Source: Pelobates cultripes
Taxonomy: Eukaryota; Chordata; Amphibia; Anura; Pelobatidae
Assembly: GCA_933207985.1 (NCBI GenBank)
Contig: OW240912.1
Coordinates: forward strand, 365,151,568 to 365,215,567
DNA: 64,000 nt
Reading direction: 5' to 3'
The translations under genes were made by a program, and so were the position numbers. Shown one piece after another: positions 33,412 to 44,682 of this stretch (its first letter is position 1; every line of letters begins with the position of its first letter). The notes under the pieces were generated by a model. The model worked only from the letters and a program-made list of their open reading frames with translations. It did no database searches and had not been told where the DNA came from.

Positions 33412-34301
33412 ATAGACATGTGCCATTTGTTTCGTTCTGAATGTAAATTCAGACGAATTTTGGCAATTCGGACATTCGGATGCTTTCAAATGTGCGAATT
33501 GCTGAATTTCTGAAGTGCCGAAATGCTTCGGATTTCTAAAAAGTGGCAAAACAAGAAAAGGAGGGAAAATTATGGGAATAATGACAGGAATCTAACCCCG
33601 ACCCCAAACCTACCCCTAACCCTACCGCTAGTCCTACCCCTAACCCTACCCTACCCTAACCCTAACTCTAACCCTAACCCTACTGCTAACCCTAACCTAA
33701 TCCCTACCCCTAATCCTAACCCTAGATAAGGGGTAGGGATTACGGTAGGGTTAGCAGTAGGGTTAGGGGTAGGGTTAGAGTTAGGGTTAGGGTAGGGTTA
33801 GGGGTAGGACTAGTGGTAGGGTTGTGGTGGTTAGGGGCTAGGGGGTAGGGTTAAGGTTCAGGGTGGAGGTAGGGTTAAGGTTGTGGTAGGGTTAAGGTTA
33901 GAATTAGGGTTGGGGTAGGGTTAGGAGTAGGTTTAGGGTTGGGGTAGGGTTAAGGTTAGGATTACGGTTAGGGGTATGGTTAGGGTTGGGTGTCGGGGTA
34001 GGGTTAGGTTTAGGGGTAGGGATAGTGTGTTGGGGGTAGGATTAGGGTTGGGGTTGGGGTAGGGTTAGGGTTGGGGGTAGGGATAGGGGGTAGGGTTAAG
34101 GGTAGCATTAGGGGTAGGGCTAAGGTTGGGGGAAGGGTTGGGGGTAGGGTTAGGGGTAGGGTTGGTGTTAGGGAATTGCCGAAGTCCCAAATTTTGGAAG
34201 TGCGGAACCGAACCGAAGTCCCAAATTGCCGAAGTCCCGAATTTCGGAAGTGCCGATTTTCGGAAGTGCCGAACCAAATTTTTTGCCCATTCACATCCCA
34301 A
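33412..34301. mobile_element. hAT-like element carrying an inverted telomere-like array (890 bp)
   Basis: It interrupts the Tc1 transposase and is flanked by GTCTCAA on both sides (33405-33411; 34302-34308), which the uninterrupted Tc1 sequence would contain once. The tips ATAGACATGTGCC and, inverted from the right, TTGGGATGTGAATGGGC are imperfect partners. A 7-8 bp duplication suggests hAT. The ends consist of TTCGG/CCGAA-rich sequence (GAAGTGCCGAA), as at 42978-43196. The middle is telomere-like. Confidence 0.75.
33591..34180. repeat. Inverted telomere-like repeat (CCCTAACC ... GGGTTAGG)
   Basis: From 33591 to about 33725 the plus strand is C-rich (CCCTAACCCTACCC variants). From about 33727 to 34180 it is G-rich (GGGGTAGGGTTA, GGGTTAGGG variants). 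The switch point CCCTAGATAAGGGG near 33721-33734 is a short palindrome. The order is C-strand then G-strand, the opposite of a telomere-telomere fusion. Units are degenerate. Confidence 0.9.
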
Positions 34302-35246
34302 GTCTCAACTTGACTGCAGTTCGTCGTCATCGACTTGAGTGGGCAAATTCTCACATTCGATGGCGTCTGGCACGTTGAAGAGGTGTTCACTGTACAGGGC
34401 AGATGGCAGACAGCGTGTATGGCGTTGTGTGGGTGAGCGGTTTGCTGTTGTCAACGTTGTGGATTGAGTGGCCCATGGTGGCGGTGGGGTTATGGTATGG
34501 GCAGGCATATGTTATGGACAACAAACACAGGTGCATTTTATTGATGGCATTTTGAATGCACAGAGATACAGTGACGAGATCATGAGGCCCATTGTTGTGC
34601 CATTCCTCCACGACCATCAATGTTGCAGCATGATAATGCACGGCCATATATTGCAAGGATTTGTGCACAATTCCTGGAAGCTGAAAACATCTCAGTTCTT
34701 GCATGGCCAGTATACTCACCGGACATGTCACCCATTGAGCATGTTTGGGATGCTATGGATCAGCGTATACGACAGTATGTTCCAGGTCTTGCCAGTATCC
34801 AGCAACTTCGCACAGCCATTGAAGAGGAGTGGACCAACATTCCACAGGCCACAATCAACAACCTGATCAACTCTATGCGAAGGAGACATATTGCACTGCA
34901 TGAGGCAAATGATGGTCACACCAGATACGGACTGGTTTTCGGACCCCCCAGACCTTCCCCCCAGTACAGTAAAACTGCACATTTTAGAGTGGGCTTTTAT
35001 TGTGGCCAGCCTAAGGCACACCTGTTCAATAATCATGCTGTCTAATCAGCATCTTGATATGCCACACCTGTGAGGTGGATGGATTATCTTGGAAAAGGAG
35101 AAGTGCTCACTAATACAGATTTGAGAACAATATTTGACAGACGTTGGCCTTTTGTGTGCATAGAAAAAGTCTTCGATCTTTGAGTTCAGCTCGTGAAAAA
35201 TGGGGACAAAAACAAAAGTGATGCGTTTATAATTTTGATCAGTGTA

Positions 35247-36407
35247 CATACAAGTAAAAACTACATAATATGATAAACTAGTATTTTGAAAATCCACAAA
35301 GTAGTGAAGAATTTCTCTTCTGTGCTGTTTGTTTTGTTTTCTTTTTCTTTCTTTCTTTCTTTCTTTCACTCTTTATTTAAGAGACTTATCACAAGAGTAC
35401 ACAAGTCAGAAATCATAGTTCATCTAATTTTGAAATAAAGAAGGGACAGGAAGAAGAGAGGGCAAAAGAGGGATGAGCGAGGTGACAAGTGGGGGGAACA
35501 CATCTCTTTTCTTTTTTTGTAACATTGTCAAGCAACTATGGATAATATTACATGTTTTATTATTTGTATTTATATATTAAATGCTTATGGACATTGAGCT
35601 GCCTGGCTTCAAGCACAAAATTGTACCCTGCACATGGGCCTACCAAATGTCTACCCTTGAAATCAGAGTCAGATAAAGCACCACCCACAGCTCACACAGA
35701 GAAAGCCCATTTTCTTAACTCCAAATCTTCACTTTACCAATTTTCAGATTTCACAAAGCCATCTCCTAAACAGGCTCTTCATAGCATCTAACTATTGCCT
35801 CAAATAATACCCTCATCCATGTTCAACCGGACATAACACACCCATCTTTTTACAGTCCAATATATATTTATTAACACCTTGAGCTCCAAACTGGTCAAAA
35901 CAACAACACCTACATCATCAACCTCCTTATCTTCCAACATAACATTCACATTCAGTATAACTGTACAGATACACTGCTTCATGATGAGGCATAAGCACTA
36001 TAACTGCTTTAGCGACCTACTAAATAGTAGACTTGGAGATTCATTTTGGACTGAACTATAATTCAGCTGAATTTAGGCCGATTAGGAGATTGGGAAAATA
36101 TCCAATTTTCAAGCTGCCATTTGGCAGAATCTCAGAAGAACAAATTTGCATAAGCACCTTAAAAAAGGAGGGATGGGATGGAGAAGAGGTTGTTTTTTCA
36201 AATTTGCGATGGGGCAAATAAGCAGCTTAGTTTCTAATGGTGGACAAGAGTTCTGCCCAATCATGTGGGCTATCAAGAGGTACCAAAAAACACTGCTGAT
36301 TTTAGTGAAGTGACCAATAGAAGGGAAAAAAAGAGGAGCAATAAAGCAATCTATACTTCCAAGCAGGATTCTTCTAGACACTTTGAGTTCAGCAGCTGAC
36401 AGTCGGC
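35247..36407. other. No recognised gene; (TTTC)n tract
   Basis: A (TTTC)n run lies at about 35341-35370. Chance ORFs only; a short palindrome GAACTATAATTCAGCTGAATT lies near 36053. Confidence 0.45.
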
Positions 36408-36655
36408 GCTGGGCAGCCTATTATACTAGTGGCTGCTCGACGCTGAACGAGATGTACCCAGGAGAGGTAGGGCTGTTCTAGGGCGTGGCCCAGAGCAGTA
36501 AAATGGCCGCCAGTGCTTTTCTCTGACTCCTCTCACCACCTGTCTGCCATGGCCTTATTTCTGTTTCTTATTTAAGCCACAGCAGTTGCCTGTGGCCTCA
36601 AGGTATGCCGGCCCACCAGGAATTTTCCCGATATCTCGGTGTGCCAGTCCTGCCC
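36408..36655. mobile_element. Possible hAT-like right end
   Basis: The segment ends 'GTGCCAGTCCTGCCCTG'; read inverted this is CAGGGCAGGACTGGCAC, the design of many hAT tips (CAGGG...). It is preceded by 'CCGGCCCACCAGGAATTTTCCCG'-type sequence. No left terminus or TSD was found, so this is tentative. Confidence 0.3.
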
Positions 36656-38323
36656 TGATAACATTTGTTTGCAATCATCCTAACTTTTTTATGGTTTCAG
36701 ATTGTTTTGTTATTGGTTGTGGCTTATATTAATACATCCGGTATGACATTTCTGGCCTTCTAGCTGCTTTGTGAAGACTACTGCTTATTTCACTTCGATC
36801 TGTAGTCATCTTATACTTTAACTGGACACCCTTCAGCTTCTCTGAAGTGTAACCAACTATACCTAATATCTGGGTTGGGTTACTAGATATACTGTGGTCT
36901 ATATATAGCCAAAGAGTAGAACTTCACCACTGATAAGTATGAATTAAACCTTATGGGTATATAGTGGCGAGTAACATTTAGAACCTGTCTAGTGGTCTAG
37001 GACTATAAATCTTAAGCCCTGTGTATGTACACACTATTACTAACGCTAACCTATAAATCTATTAAAAAAAACTAACCCAATATTTTAACACATTTTTTTT
37101 GTTTTATTAACTATAATATATGTACACAATATCTCTTTCACATGGAATTAATTTCTAGAAAAGAAAACATCAAGCATACTGCTATTTCTTTCATCAATAA
37201 ACATTTTATTGAACAAATAAAATATAAACCAGAATTAATTATATTATGTGAATATTTAAATGAATATAACAAGCAGGTACCTCATTTTAATTTGATTACT
37301 TTATATATGAAATTTAAGTGATTTGGGGCTATTTAAGTTTGAAAGAAATATGGTTATTCCGATTTACCTGCAATAAATTATTGTTCCGATTATTAAAAAC
37401 AAATTATCTTAACATTACTACAGATCTCAGTGTACCAAATACAATTCATCTTTCTCATGAATAGTCTTCTAGACTTTTGTAGAACACATTGTGGGCTAGA
37501 ATTAATGGTCATCAAACAGAGGATATTAATTCTTCAACAACACTGAAACAAATATATAATGTTTTCCTACGGGAAAAATGTAATACAGTAAAACAAAATG
37601 TCATGATGATCACTGTGGAAAAAAATCCCAAATGTAATTGTTTGAAACTGAATTGAAAATGTTTTTGTCCATATGTTTCTCACTTTTTTTCCTGTGTGAA
37701 AATGTCTTTTATATGATGTCCTTCGTCTCCCGGTGTAATGAGTCACTCACCACAAATATTTGGATAGACTTCTACTTAATGGCTCTTACTTTTGTGCAAT
37801 GTTAACTCAAGTTTAAAGTTCAATGACTAATCTATACACTTTAGAATTCAAACCTGAACTTCTGCAATGTTACGTATAATGCCTTAACTGTAAGTAACCT
37901 AGTCCTTTGGTACACCAAGAGTTAAGAATTCTGCTTACTCAGGTGTCTTTACTTTGCCATGGGAAAATATAATTTTGAATGAGAGATCAGGGAAAAATGT
38001 TGGTGGGGGCGTTTTGAAATACACATTGCATTAAGTATGTACAGTTGTAAAATTAAATTAGCAAACAGTAAATGAAAAAGATTTGCAACAAATAAAATGA
38101 AATATCAAGTAAGTGTACACAAATGCATTAGTGATATCCAGGAATTCCATATTACCCTACAGAGCACCAGACATGCCAGATAAAATATTTTTTTACATCA
38201 AGCACACACTGTACTATCTTGTTAGCACAATTAAGTATTAGTTGCCCAGAGGATAGTTCACTCATATGTCTGCTTTAACTATTTAATGCGCACTAAATAT
38301 TTAAGTAATTGAAGCACATCAGA
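36656..38323. other. AT-rich interval, no recognised feature
   Basis: No tandem repeat, terminal repeat or coding domain is visible. Confidence 0.45.
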
Positions 38324-38324
38324 T

Positions 38325-38924
38325 AAAGGACCACTCCAGGTCCCATAACAAATTCACTGGAATATAATTAAAGGGAAACTCCAGTGCCAGGAAAACAATC
38401 CGTTTTCCTGGCACTGCAGGTTCCCTCTCCCTCCTACCCCCCAATCCTTGGTTGCTGAAAGGGTGAAAACCCCTTCAGTAACTTACCTGAGGCAGTGACG
38501 ATGTCCCTTGTCGCTGCTTCTCCCTCCGCGCCGCTCCTCCTTCTGACTGCGTTGGCCGGTGGGCAAGACTGATCCCGCCCACCGGCCGGGGAGACCTAAT
38601 GCGCAAATACTTTTCAATGCTTTCCTATGGGGAAATGAGCGACGCTGGAGGTGCTCACATAGCATGAGGACGTCCAGCGACGCTCTAGCACAGGTTTCCT
38701 GTGCTAGAAACCAGGACGTGCCCTCTAGTGGCTGTCTAGTAGACAGGCACTAGAGGTGGAGTTAACCCTGCAAGGTAATTATTGCAGTTTATAAAAAACT
38801 GCAATAATTACACTTGCAGGGTTAAGAGTAGTGGGAGTTGGCACCCAGACCACTCCAATGGGCAGAAGTGGTCTGGGTGCGTGGAGTGTCCCTTTAAGTA
38901 GTTATGGTGCCTGGAGTGTCCTTT
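38325..38924. mobile_element. MITE nested inside a related MITE
   Basis: The outer ends are AAAGGACCACTCCAGGTCCC (38325) and, inverted from 38924, AAAGGACACTCCAGGCACC. The inner ends, just inside, are AGGGAAACTCCAGTGCC (38372) and, inverted from 38893, AGGGACACTCCACGCACC. TTAA lies on both sides of the inner element (38368-38371; 38894-38897), consistent with piggyBac-type targeting, though TTAA could also be part of the repeat. The interior has a 'CCTCTAGTGGCTGTCT' module and a 60-bp hairpin (38764-38824). No protein is encoded. Confidence 0.7.
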
Positions 38925-40203
38925 CCATAGCTGGTGCTTGTGCTTTAGTTAAATTGTGCACACAAGATAACTATGTCATAAGTACCAGCACCGGCTCTTC
39001 ATAAGTAACTGCCCACAAATATATATTTATATTAGAGTTAAGCCCCTGGTCTCTAATTTAGTAATAGTGTATTCTCTTCTCTCAGGGAAAATCTAGCTAA
39101 AAATGTATATAAAAAATGTTTTGTTTTGGACGGAACACATTTCGTACATGTGGTGTCTCGGTTCAGATGAATTTTGTCCATGGAATCATTTTCGGAAAAA
39201 CAATTCAGACAAGCCACAATATAAATGATTATGTATATATTTTGCAGTACGCTGATTTACATACATTTTTGCACCCTTTGGTCAAGTGAGAATAAGTGAC
39301 CTAAAGAGGGGTAAAAAAAAAGTATGACATCTATATTTATATATTATACAGTATATTAATTATGTACGGAAATATATATAATCGCAAAAAAATGTTTTAC
39401 ATTTTTTAATTGTTTTATATAGCCTACTTACTGATGGCAACCATTGAGACTATGTTAGATATTGATTGGTTGTCTTTACTTGGTTTAGATGAAATTGCAA
39501 TGCACTAATGGAGAGCCATCCACAGAACATTCTGATAGCAAGATGGAAGTATTTTATTTGGCACACACACATACATATAAACATATAAATATGAATATAT
39601 ATATATCGATGGATGATAGACAGACAGATAGATGATAGACAGATATATAATAGATAGATAGAATAAGGGCTCACTGACAAATACTCAAAACGTGGTGAGT
39701 GAGCTGAGAAGTAAGGGTTAAAGTGGTAAGGGATTCATTACTGCAAAAATTATACTGTAACAATCACTAATGGTACGGAAGCCTTCTTACTTTTTTTTTC
39801 TTCCCTGTTCCTCTGTTGATTTATGCCTTATGAAAGCATTTCCTTATGGTTTTTTTTTTTTTTTTTGTAAGAACATTTGCAATATGTAATGTATTGAAGG
39901 CAAAAAGAGCAAAAACAATTCACAACAGACATTACATTAACAATCTGATGACAGATTAGGTGATGGATTTCACTTGAGTTTTTTATGATTGTGCCAAAAA
40001 AGGCTCTTTTCAAAAGACCAAAGACCATTGAACATTTTTTACTCACATTATTGTTGGTAGATGTAGCTATTGAAGATAATACACATGGTGATTTCTTTAT
40101 ATCATTTAAAATGTGAGTATTGAACTTACTGGGTAACAGAATAAAATAAAGTTGTTTCCTGCCAATGATATTTACTAATACTAACGCCAACATAATTAAA
40201 GCC
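38925..40203. other. No recognised gene; short repeat pieces
   Basis: At 39120-39210 there is a TTCG-rich fragment (CATTTCGTACATGTGG, ATCATTTTCGG) resembling the tips of the hAT-like elements at 18478 and 33412. The rest is AT-rich with homopolymers (T-runs near 39790 and 39849). Confidence 0.4.
39590..39662. repeat. (TA)n and (GATA/GACA)n microsatellite
   Basis: A TATATATA run is followed by ATAGACAGACAGATAGATGATAGACAGA and TAGATAGATAG variants. Confidence 0.9.
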
Positions 40204-40620
40204 AATGAGAATTACTCCGGTCATGTATACTGATGTGCTGTTCCGAATATGCCTCCTCTGTTCCATGTGTGCGAGTGTCAGATGTTCACTTGAGATTGTT
40301 GTTCAGACAGGTTTAAATGGGAAAACATATATATCAGGGCCTTTGAAGGGATGGTTATCCCAAGCGTGCAGCACGGTGACCTGCTCCCAGGAACGGCAAA
40401 ATCACGAATGTAACATACGGATGTCTGGTTCCACATTGACGAAGTCTTTACCAGCGACACAGTTGGATTACAAATTTGGTACATCATCTCTGCATGACGC
40501 CAAGGAACTCTTATAGCGTGACAGCGAAATGGGTGAGCTCTATCTATATAGAACACTTTTTTCTTGAGTAATCAGGGAAACATTTTTTTTTTACCCTTTT
40601 CTCTCTTTTTTCGTTTTTTC
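40204..40620 (+). mobile_element. Penelope-like terminal segment with decayed hammerhead-like motif
   Basis: Near 40490-40535 the order TGCATGACGCC ... AGCGTGACAGCGAAATGGGTGAGC, followed by 'TCTATCTATATAGAACAC', matches the layout of frog PLE termini in which CUGAUGA and GAAAC boxes precede a promoter-like region. Both boxes have changes (TGCATGA, GAAAT). No PLE coding sequence is adjacent. The ORF 40205-40516 has no recognised domain. Confidence 0.4.
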
Positions 40621-41149
40621 TACCCCTCATTTTTTGCATATTTTACATATGTACATATATGGACAATTTGTTTTGACTGATATGTAAGAGAAAGTAAATC
40701 CCCATTGGATAATCTTTTTAAGGACTCACAAATAACATTGGTTGTCTCATGCATATCTAAGTGATGCTGTACTGTTACTGGGTCAGGATATATTATTTCT
40801 CCAGGGTTTGAAATGAGGTTCAATATCCCCTTGTGTATGTATATAAGAAAGTTTTTTTTTTTTTCACCCTACAAAAAATGTCATAGTGATTTAAAAATTG
40901 ACTCTATAGTGATTGGTAAAATATACATGTTACCCATAAAATAAAAACTTATTTCGAGCATTACCTTTTTGAGTACAGTATCTATTCCTATGTTTTCTAG
41001 GTTTGATGTTGAGGTTTAGCCAAGGGAGGTGAACCTTGATACCAGCACCTAATTACAGTCGAGTGCCAACGTATATTGTTTTTGTACAGGTTTATATGGG
41101 AACCGTAAGGTGTATACACAGCTTTGTACATAATCACCTTCCTGAGCCA
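40621..41149. other. No recognised feature
   Basis: AT-rich with a T-run near 40849-40865. Confidence 0.45.
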
Positions 41150-42663
41150 CCATGAACAGATATGTACATAAGGTAAAAACCAAAGAAAAAAAAATTACCC
41201 GCGCTCTCTCCCAAATCCCTATTTATATTTCAACAAAGGGAGGTTATTCAGTTACTCCAATAGCTATTGGAGGGAATGCCGCCTGCCATGTCAAGGCAAA
41301 CCTCTCAAGTGGGTCCTACACTAAACATTCCCCTTGCTTCCTTGAGCTTCTGGCAAAGATATCTCTAATGAGACAGAGAGGGGTATTTCTTTATATCCAC
41401 CCCTACATACTTATTAACCCTTAATAGGGAACACATGGGATGGGTGGCAGCATTGTAACTGTCACATCCTGTTCTGTTCTGCGGAGATGTCTGGCCTTGG
41501 CTTCTGGTATCCAGTACTCTTTTTACAATTCTTGTTTAGTTTTTCTTGGTTTTTCTGGTTTTCTATTCTGTCTGGTTTTCTTTATGCTAGGTTTTCTGGG
41601 TTCATTCCTTTATTCTGTTCCTGGAATTCCCAGTCTCCTGAATTCCTTTATATGTTTGTTTTATGTTGCCACACCCTTTTCTATTCCATTAATCCTTTTG
41701 TTTCAGTTGGTTCCCTCAGACAGTTGGTCCAAGTCCTCTGCCCCTTTCTTGCAGGTAAGTGCTGTGTGTGTTTTATTATTGTTTATTTAGTCATGCATAT
41801 CTAGGCAGATAGGAACCCACCGTAATTGGAGTACTTTGGCGCAGTGGTGGGCTGCATACATCTTGGCCATTTATGTATGTGTAAATCTCCAATGTTTATT
41901 GCACATAATAGTAGTTAGTTATGTCTCCTCTTGTTTTGCCTTGAATCTCTGGTCTTGTTTTATTTTGTCTTATATTCCCAGTTCATGTACAGTCATGTCC
42001 TGCCGTATTCATGTTTCCCTCATGTCTTGTGTACATGTTCTGGGTTCTGCTTTCTGTCCTGCTCCGGTTCTGGGTTCTTCTAGTCTTGTCTTATTTTCTT
42101 GTTAGGTGCCTGTCCTAGTCTTGCCTTGTTTCTGTACTAGATACATATCTGCTGCAGAGCTTCCCTATCCAGTTCCTGGGAGGTCTGCATATCATCAAGC
42201 TCCTAGTTCTTGGGATCCGCAGTAGTTGCATCAGGGCCCTGGTATGTCGCTGCACAAATGCTGGTGCTCAACACCAGGGAGTGTGTGGTTACCCTGCTCC
42301 AGGCCCTAATAATCCACTTCCACGCTGAGGACTCTCATCTTTTCATCAGGCACTCAGGGGTCCCGGTCTCCGTACCACCACCCGTGACAGTAACATAGCT
42401 GTGTGATAATAAAGTGAATACAAATACAAAAAAAAAAAAAACAAGTCCTGCGCTCACACTCCCACTACTCTTGGGCATCAGCGATGACCATAGTACACAT
42501 CAGCCCCAATACGTACAGTAAAAAAGAAAAAACGTTGCCTGTGCTTTCTCTCAAATCCCTATGTATATTTAAACAAATGGAGGTAATATAGTTACTCTAA
42601 TGGCCATTGGAGGGAATGCCTGCCTGCCATGTCAAGGCAAACCTCTCAGGTGGGTCCTACACT
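41150..42663 (+). repeat. Interspersed repeat with ~120-bp internal direct repeat, split by a solo LTR
   Basis: Two direct copies, 41204-41321 and 42541-42662, share 'CAAATCCCTAT', 'GGAGGGAATGCC' and 'GCCATGTCAAGGCAAACCTCT'. Between them lie family-specific sequence and the solo LTR. The stretch 41390-41455 plus 42395-42420 recurs inverted at about 44470-44570. This is a repeat family of unknown class; adjacent phrases recall PLE- or DIRS-type frog repeats. No coding domain is recognised. Confidence 0.7.
41460..42389. mobile_element. Solo LTR, 930 bp, with 5-bp TSD
   Basis: The ends are TGTCAC (41460) and GTGACA (42389), perfect 6-bp inverted tips, with identical GTAAC at 41455-41459 and 42390-42394. 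The inverted paralogue at 44.5 kb is continuous across this point (reads GAAAC once), confirming an insertion. The plus strand is strongly T/C-rich in the first half, which creates hydrophobic chance ORFs (41440-41804). The minus strand may be the sense strand. Confidence 0.9.
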
Positions 42664-42833
42664 TACAGATATGTACATAACCCTCAAGTTGTAATACATG
42701 AACACGGTGTGTGTGTGTTGTGCACAGGTTTTAAAGATGGGGATTGTGCTGTATTTGAGTTGTGTCTCTGAGCGGTGGGTGGGGGGGCCTAAACTAGAAT
42801 AAGGGGGGGACCTAATTTATAGCGAGTAGGGGC

Positions 42834-42962
42834 AAAATTTACTAATACTAAGTAATTTTTACTTAGTATTAGTAAATTTGTCTGAAAGACCAATTTAGGT
42901 CTTTCAGCCTTTTGGTAGATAACTCCCTAATACCATGGGAATTAGGGAGTCATCTACCAAGC
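42834..42962. repeat. Two adjacent perfect-stem hairpins
   Basis: The first, 42834-42879, has AATTTACTAATACTAAGTAA on both arms around TTTT. The second, about 42911-42959, pairs TTGGTAGATAACTCCCTAAT with ATTAGGGAGTCATCTACCAA around a short centre. The second shares 'GATAACTCCCTAA' with the MITE at 8670. Confidence 0.85.
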
Positions 42963-42977
42963 GGCTGCAAGAAAAGT

Positions 42978-43196
42978 CCTGAAATGCGGAGTTCCGAAGT
43001 TCCAAAGTGCCGAAGTTGCCGAAGTGCTGAAGTTCCGAAGTGTCTAAGTTCCGAAGTGCCGAAGTTGTTGAAGTTCCGAAGCGGCGAAGTTCCTAAGTGC
43101 CAAAGTGTTCAAGTGTCGAAGTGCCGAATTGCCGAATTGCCGAAGTCCCGAATTTCAGAATCCTGAGCCAAACTGAATATTTTCCCCTTGCACATG
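42978..43196. repeat. (GAAGTTCCGAAGTGCC)n-like short tandem array at hAT-like end
   Basis: About 25 imperfect 8-bp units (CGAAGTTC/CGAAGTGC/CGAATTGC) are followed by TTTTCCCCTTGCACATGCCTA, the terminal type of the elements at 18478 and 33412. Same composition as the flanks of the telomere-like array at 34168-34280. The element's other end is not identified. Confidence 0.75.
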
Positions 43197-44439
43197 CCTA
43201 GTGTCTTGTAACCTTATGCTCTTCAGGGCTGGATTGGCTCACTGAAATGTTTCTTGTCAATAGAGTTGAACCATGAATTTGCTTGACTATGTTAACCATC
43301 CTTATGTTAACAAATGGAGGGAAGCCCCAAACTGGTAACTTGCCTAGGGTCCCATTGAATCTTATTCCTTCTCTGAACATTCAGTCCCTTTCTAGTGGCT
43401 CTTCTAGTGAATAGGCAGCAATGGCTACCCAGTCACTAGTTTCAAATTCCCCGGAAATAGATTAGAGAACTAGCAATTAGGGCTTATTTACTGGGTTGGG
43501 TTTATGTTACGAGCATCCCCCAAAAATAAACTAGGGGGAAAACGGTAGGTCTACCTGTTGTGTTTTTTTTATTAAGTGTGATGAGATGTGGAACCTTGTT
43601 TCACTTTATACCTAAAAACATTCTAAAGATTATTTGACATGCAGCGTTAAAGGAGTTTCGAATATTTATACTACGGAAGTTAAATAGCAGCTCTTAGTTA
43701 AGTGTGAAAATAAAAACCTGCATCTGATTTTACTGCCACACGAAGAGTTAAGTGGAGTACCAATTACTTTCTCCTTTGGCTTCTCATTAGCTTAAATCAT
43801 TACCGATGACTTCATCCCTATAGTGACATCATTTTCTAATCTGGAAAGGTGCATTCATATGGGATTTCTTCAAAACAATTATTCCCTGAATTGCAGGCAA
43901 TTTCTATTGACATATTGAGACAACATTCACTTTCATAAAATCTAACCTCTGATATGTAAATTTTCTTAAAATAGCACATTAGATCATAGTTTCTGTTGCT
44001 TACTGGCATAGTTTAAGCTACCATCGCTGAGAAATAAAATTCCACCTGATTTAACATGTGCTTTCTTTATTTCTTGATATTTCTGATAAAATGTTTCTGA
44101 TTATGTTTTTGTTATGTTTATATAAAAACAATACTTGCAAACTAGATACAGAATAGGACCACCTGTTAACCCTTCAGTGACAGATGTCAAAAGGATAGAT
44201 GCAAATACTCTTTTTAACCCTACCATCCCTTTTTATATATTTTTTTCTTTTTTTTTTTTTAAAAAGATGTGTGTTTAATTAGTACTTGTATGCTCATTAA
44301 ATTAGAAAGATAGGAACTAAAACTAAATACACATATGCCAAAAATGCAAACGTTTCTATTGTTCTAAAGATAAAATATATTCCTTGTCATATTGAAATCA
44401 TAGGGACAAACCAGATATATTTATAAATGTTTGCATTGC
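43197..44439. other. AT-rich interval, no recognised feature
   Basis: No recognisable repeat end or coding domain; a T-run lies near 44239-44260. Confidence 0.45.
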
Positions 44440-44682
44440 GCCACTTGAAAAATAAATATGAATGTCGCTTCCTTAAATAGGCTAAATTTGGTATATTTGT
44501 ATATGCATTGGTATTACCCAGCCATGTTTCAATGCTGTCGCCCATCCCATGTGCTCCCTATTAAGGGTGAATAAGCGTGTAAGTGTTTAGAAAAATGCCC
44601 ACCTCTGTCTCATTAGAGATTTTACCTTTTAGCGGAAGGAAGCAATGTAAATCGTTAGTTCAGGACTCACCATTAGGTTTGC

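Larger units (their letters stand above)
33054..35045 (+). pseudogene. Tc1-like transposase (DD34E), split by insertion
   Basis: The N-terminus starts at ATG 33054 (MPQMLQVWRERAIGIL) with the helix-turn-helix STRSIARELNVYFSTISRL. A frameshift near 33213 and stops follow. The middle is interrupted by a foreign element at 33412-34301 plus one TSD copy. The C-terminal half resumes at 34309 and contains LQHDNARPYIAR (catalytic Asp, near 34625) and SPDMSPIEHVWD (catalytic Glu, near 34717-34752), 34 residues apart as expected. The last exon-like frame runs in one piece to a stop at 35045. The family cuts and pastes at TA sites; this copy is inactive. Confidence 0.9.
32761..35244 (+). mobile_element. 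Tc1/mariner element with ~225-bp TIRs, split by another element
   Basis: The termini are CAGTGAACAAAATTATAAA (32761) and, in reverse complement from 35244, CACTGATCAAAATTATAAA, with TA on both sides (32759-32760; 35245-35246). The inverted repeats continue through TCATGAGCTGAACTCAAAGATC and CATCCACCTCACAGGTGTGGCA, to roughly 225 bp each. The transposase lies between them and is broken by an 890-bp insertion. Without it the element is about 1.6 kb, the normal Tc1 size. Confidence 0.95.

Noticed and set aside
33591..34180. Ancient telomere-telomere fusion
   Set aside because: A fusion would read G-strand then C-strand; here it is C-strand then G-strand, and it lies within a bounded insertion.
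34010..34390. Pro/Asn/Thr-rich minus-strand frame
   Set aside because: Translation of the telomere-like repeat, not a gene.
41440..41804. Hydrophobic plus-strand frames (116 and 105 codons) suggesting a membrane protein
   Set aside because: They lie wholly within a T/C-rich solo LTR, and the hydrophobic residues follow from composition.
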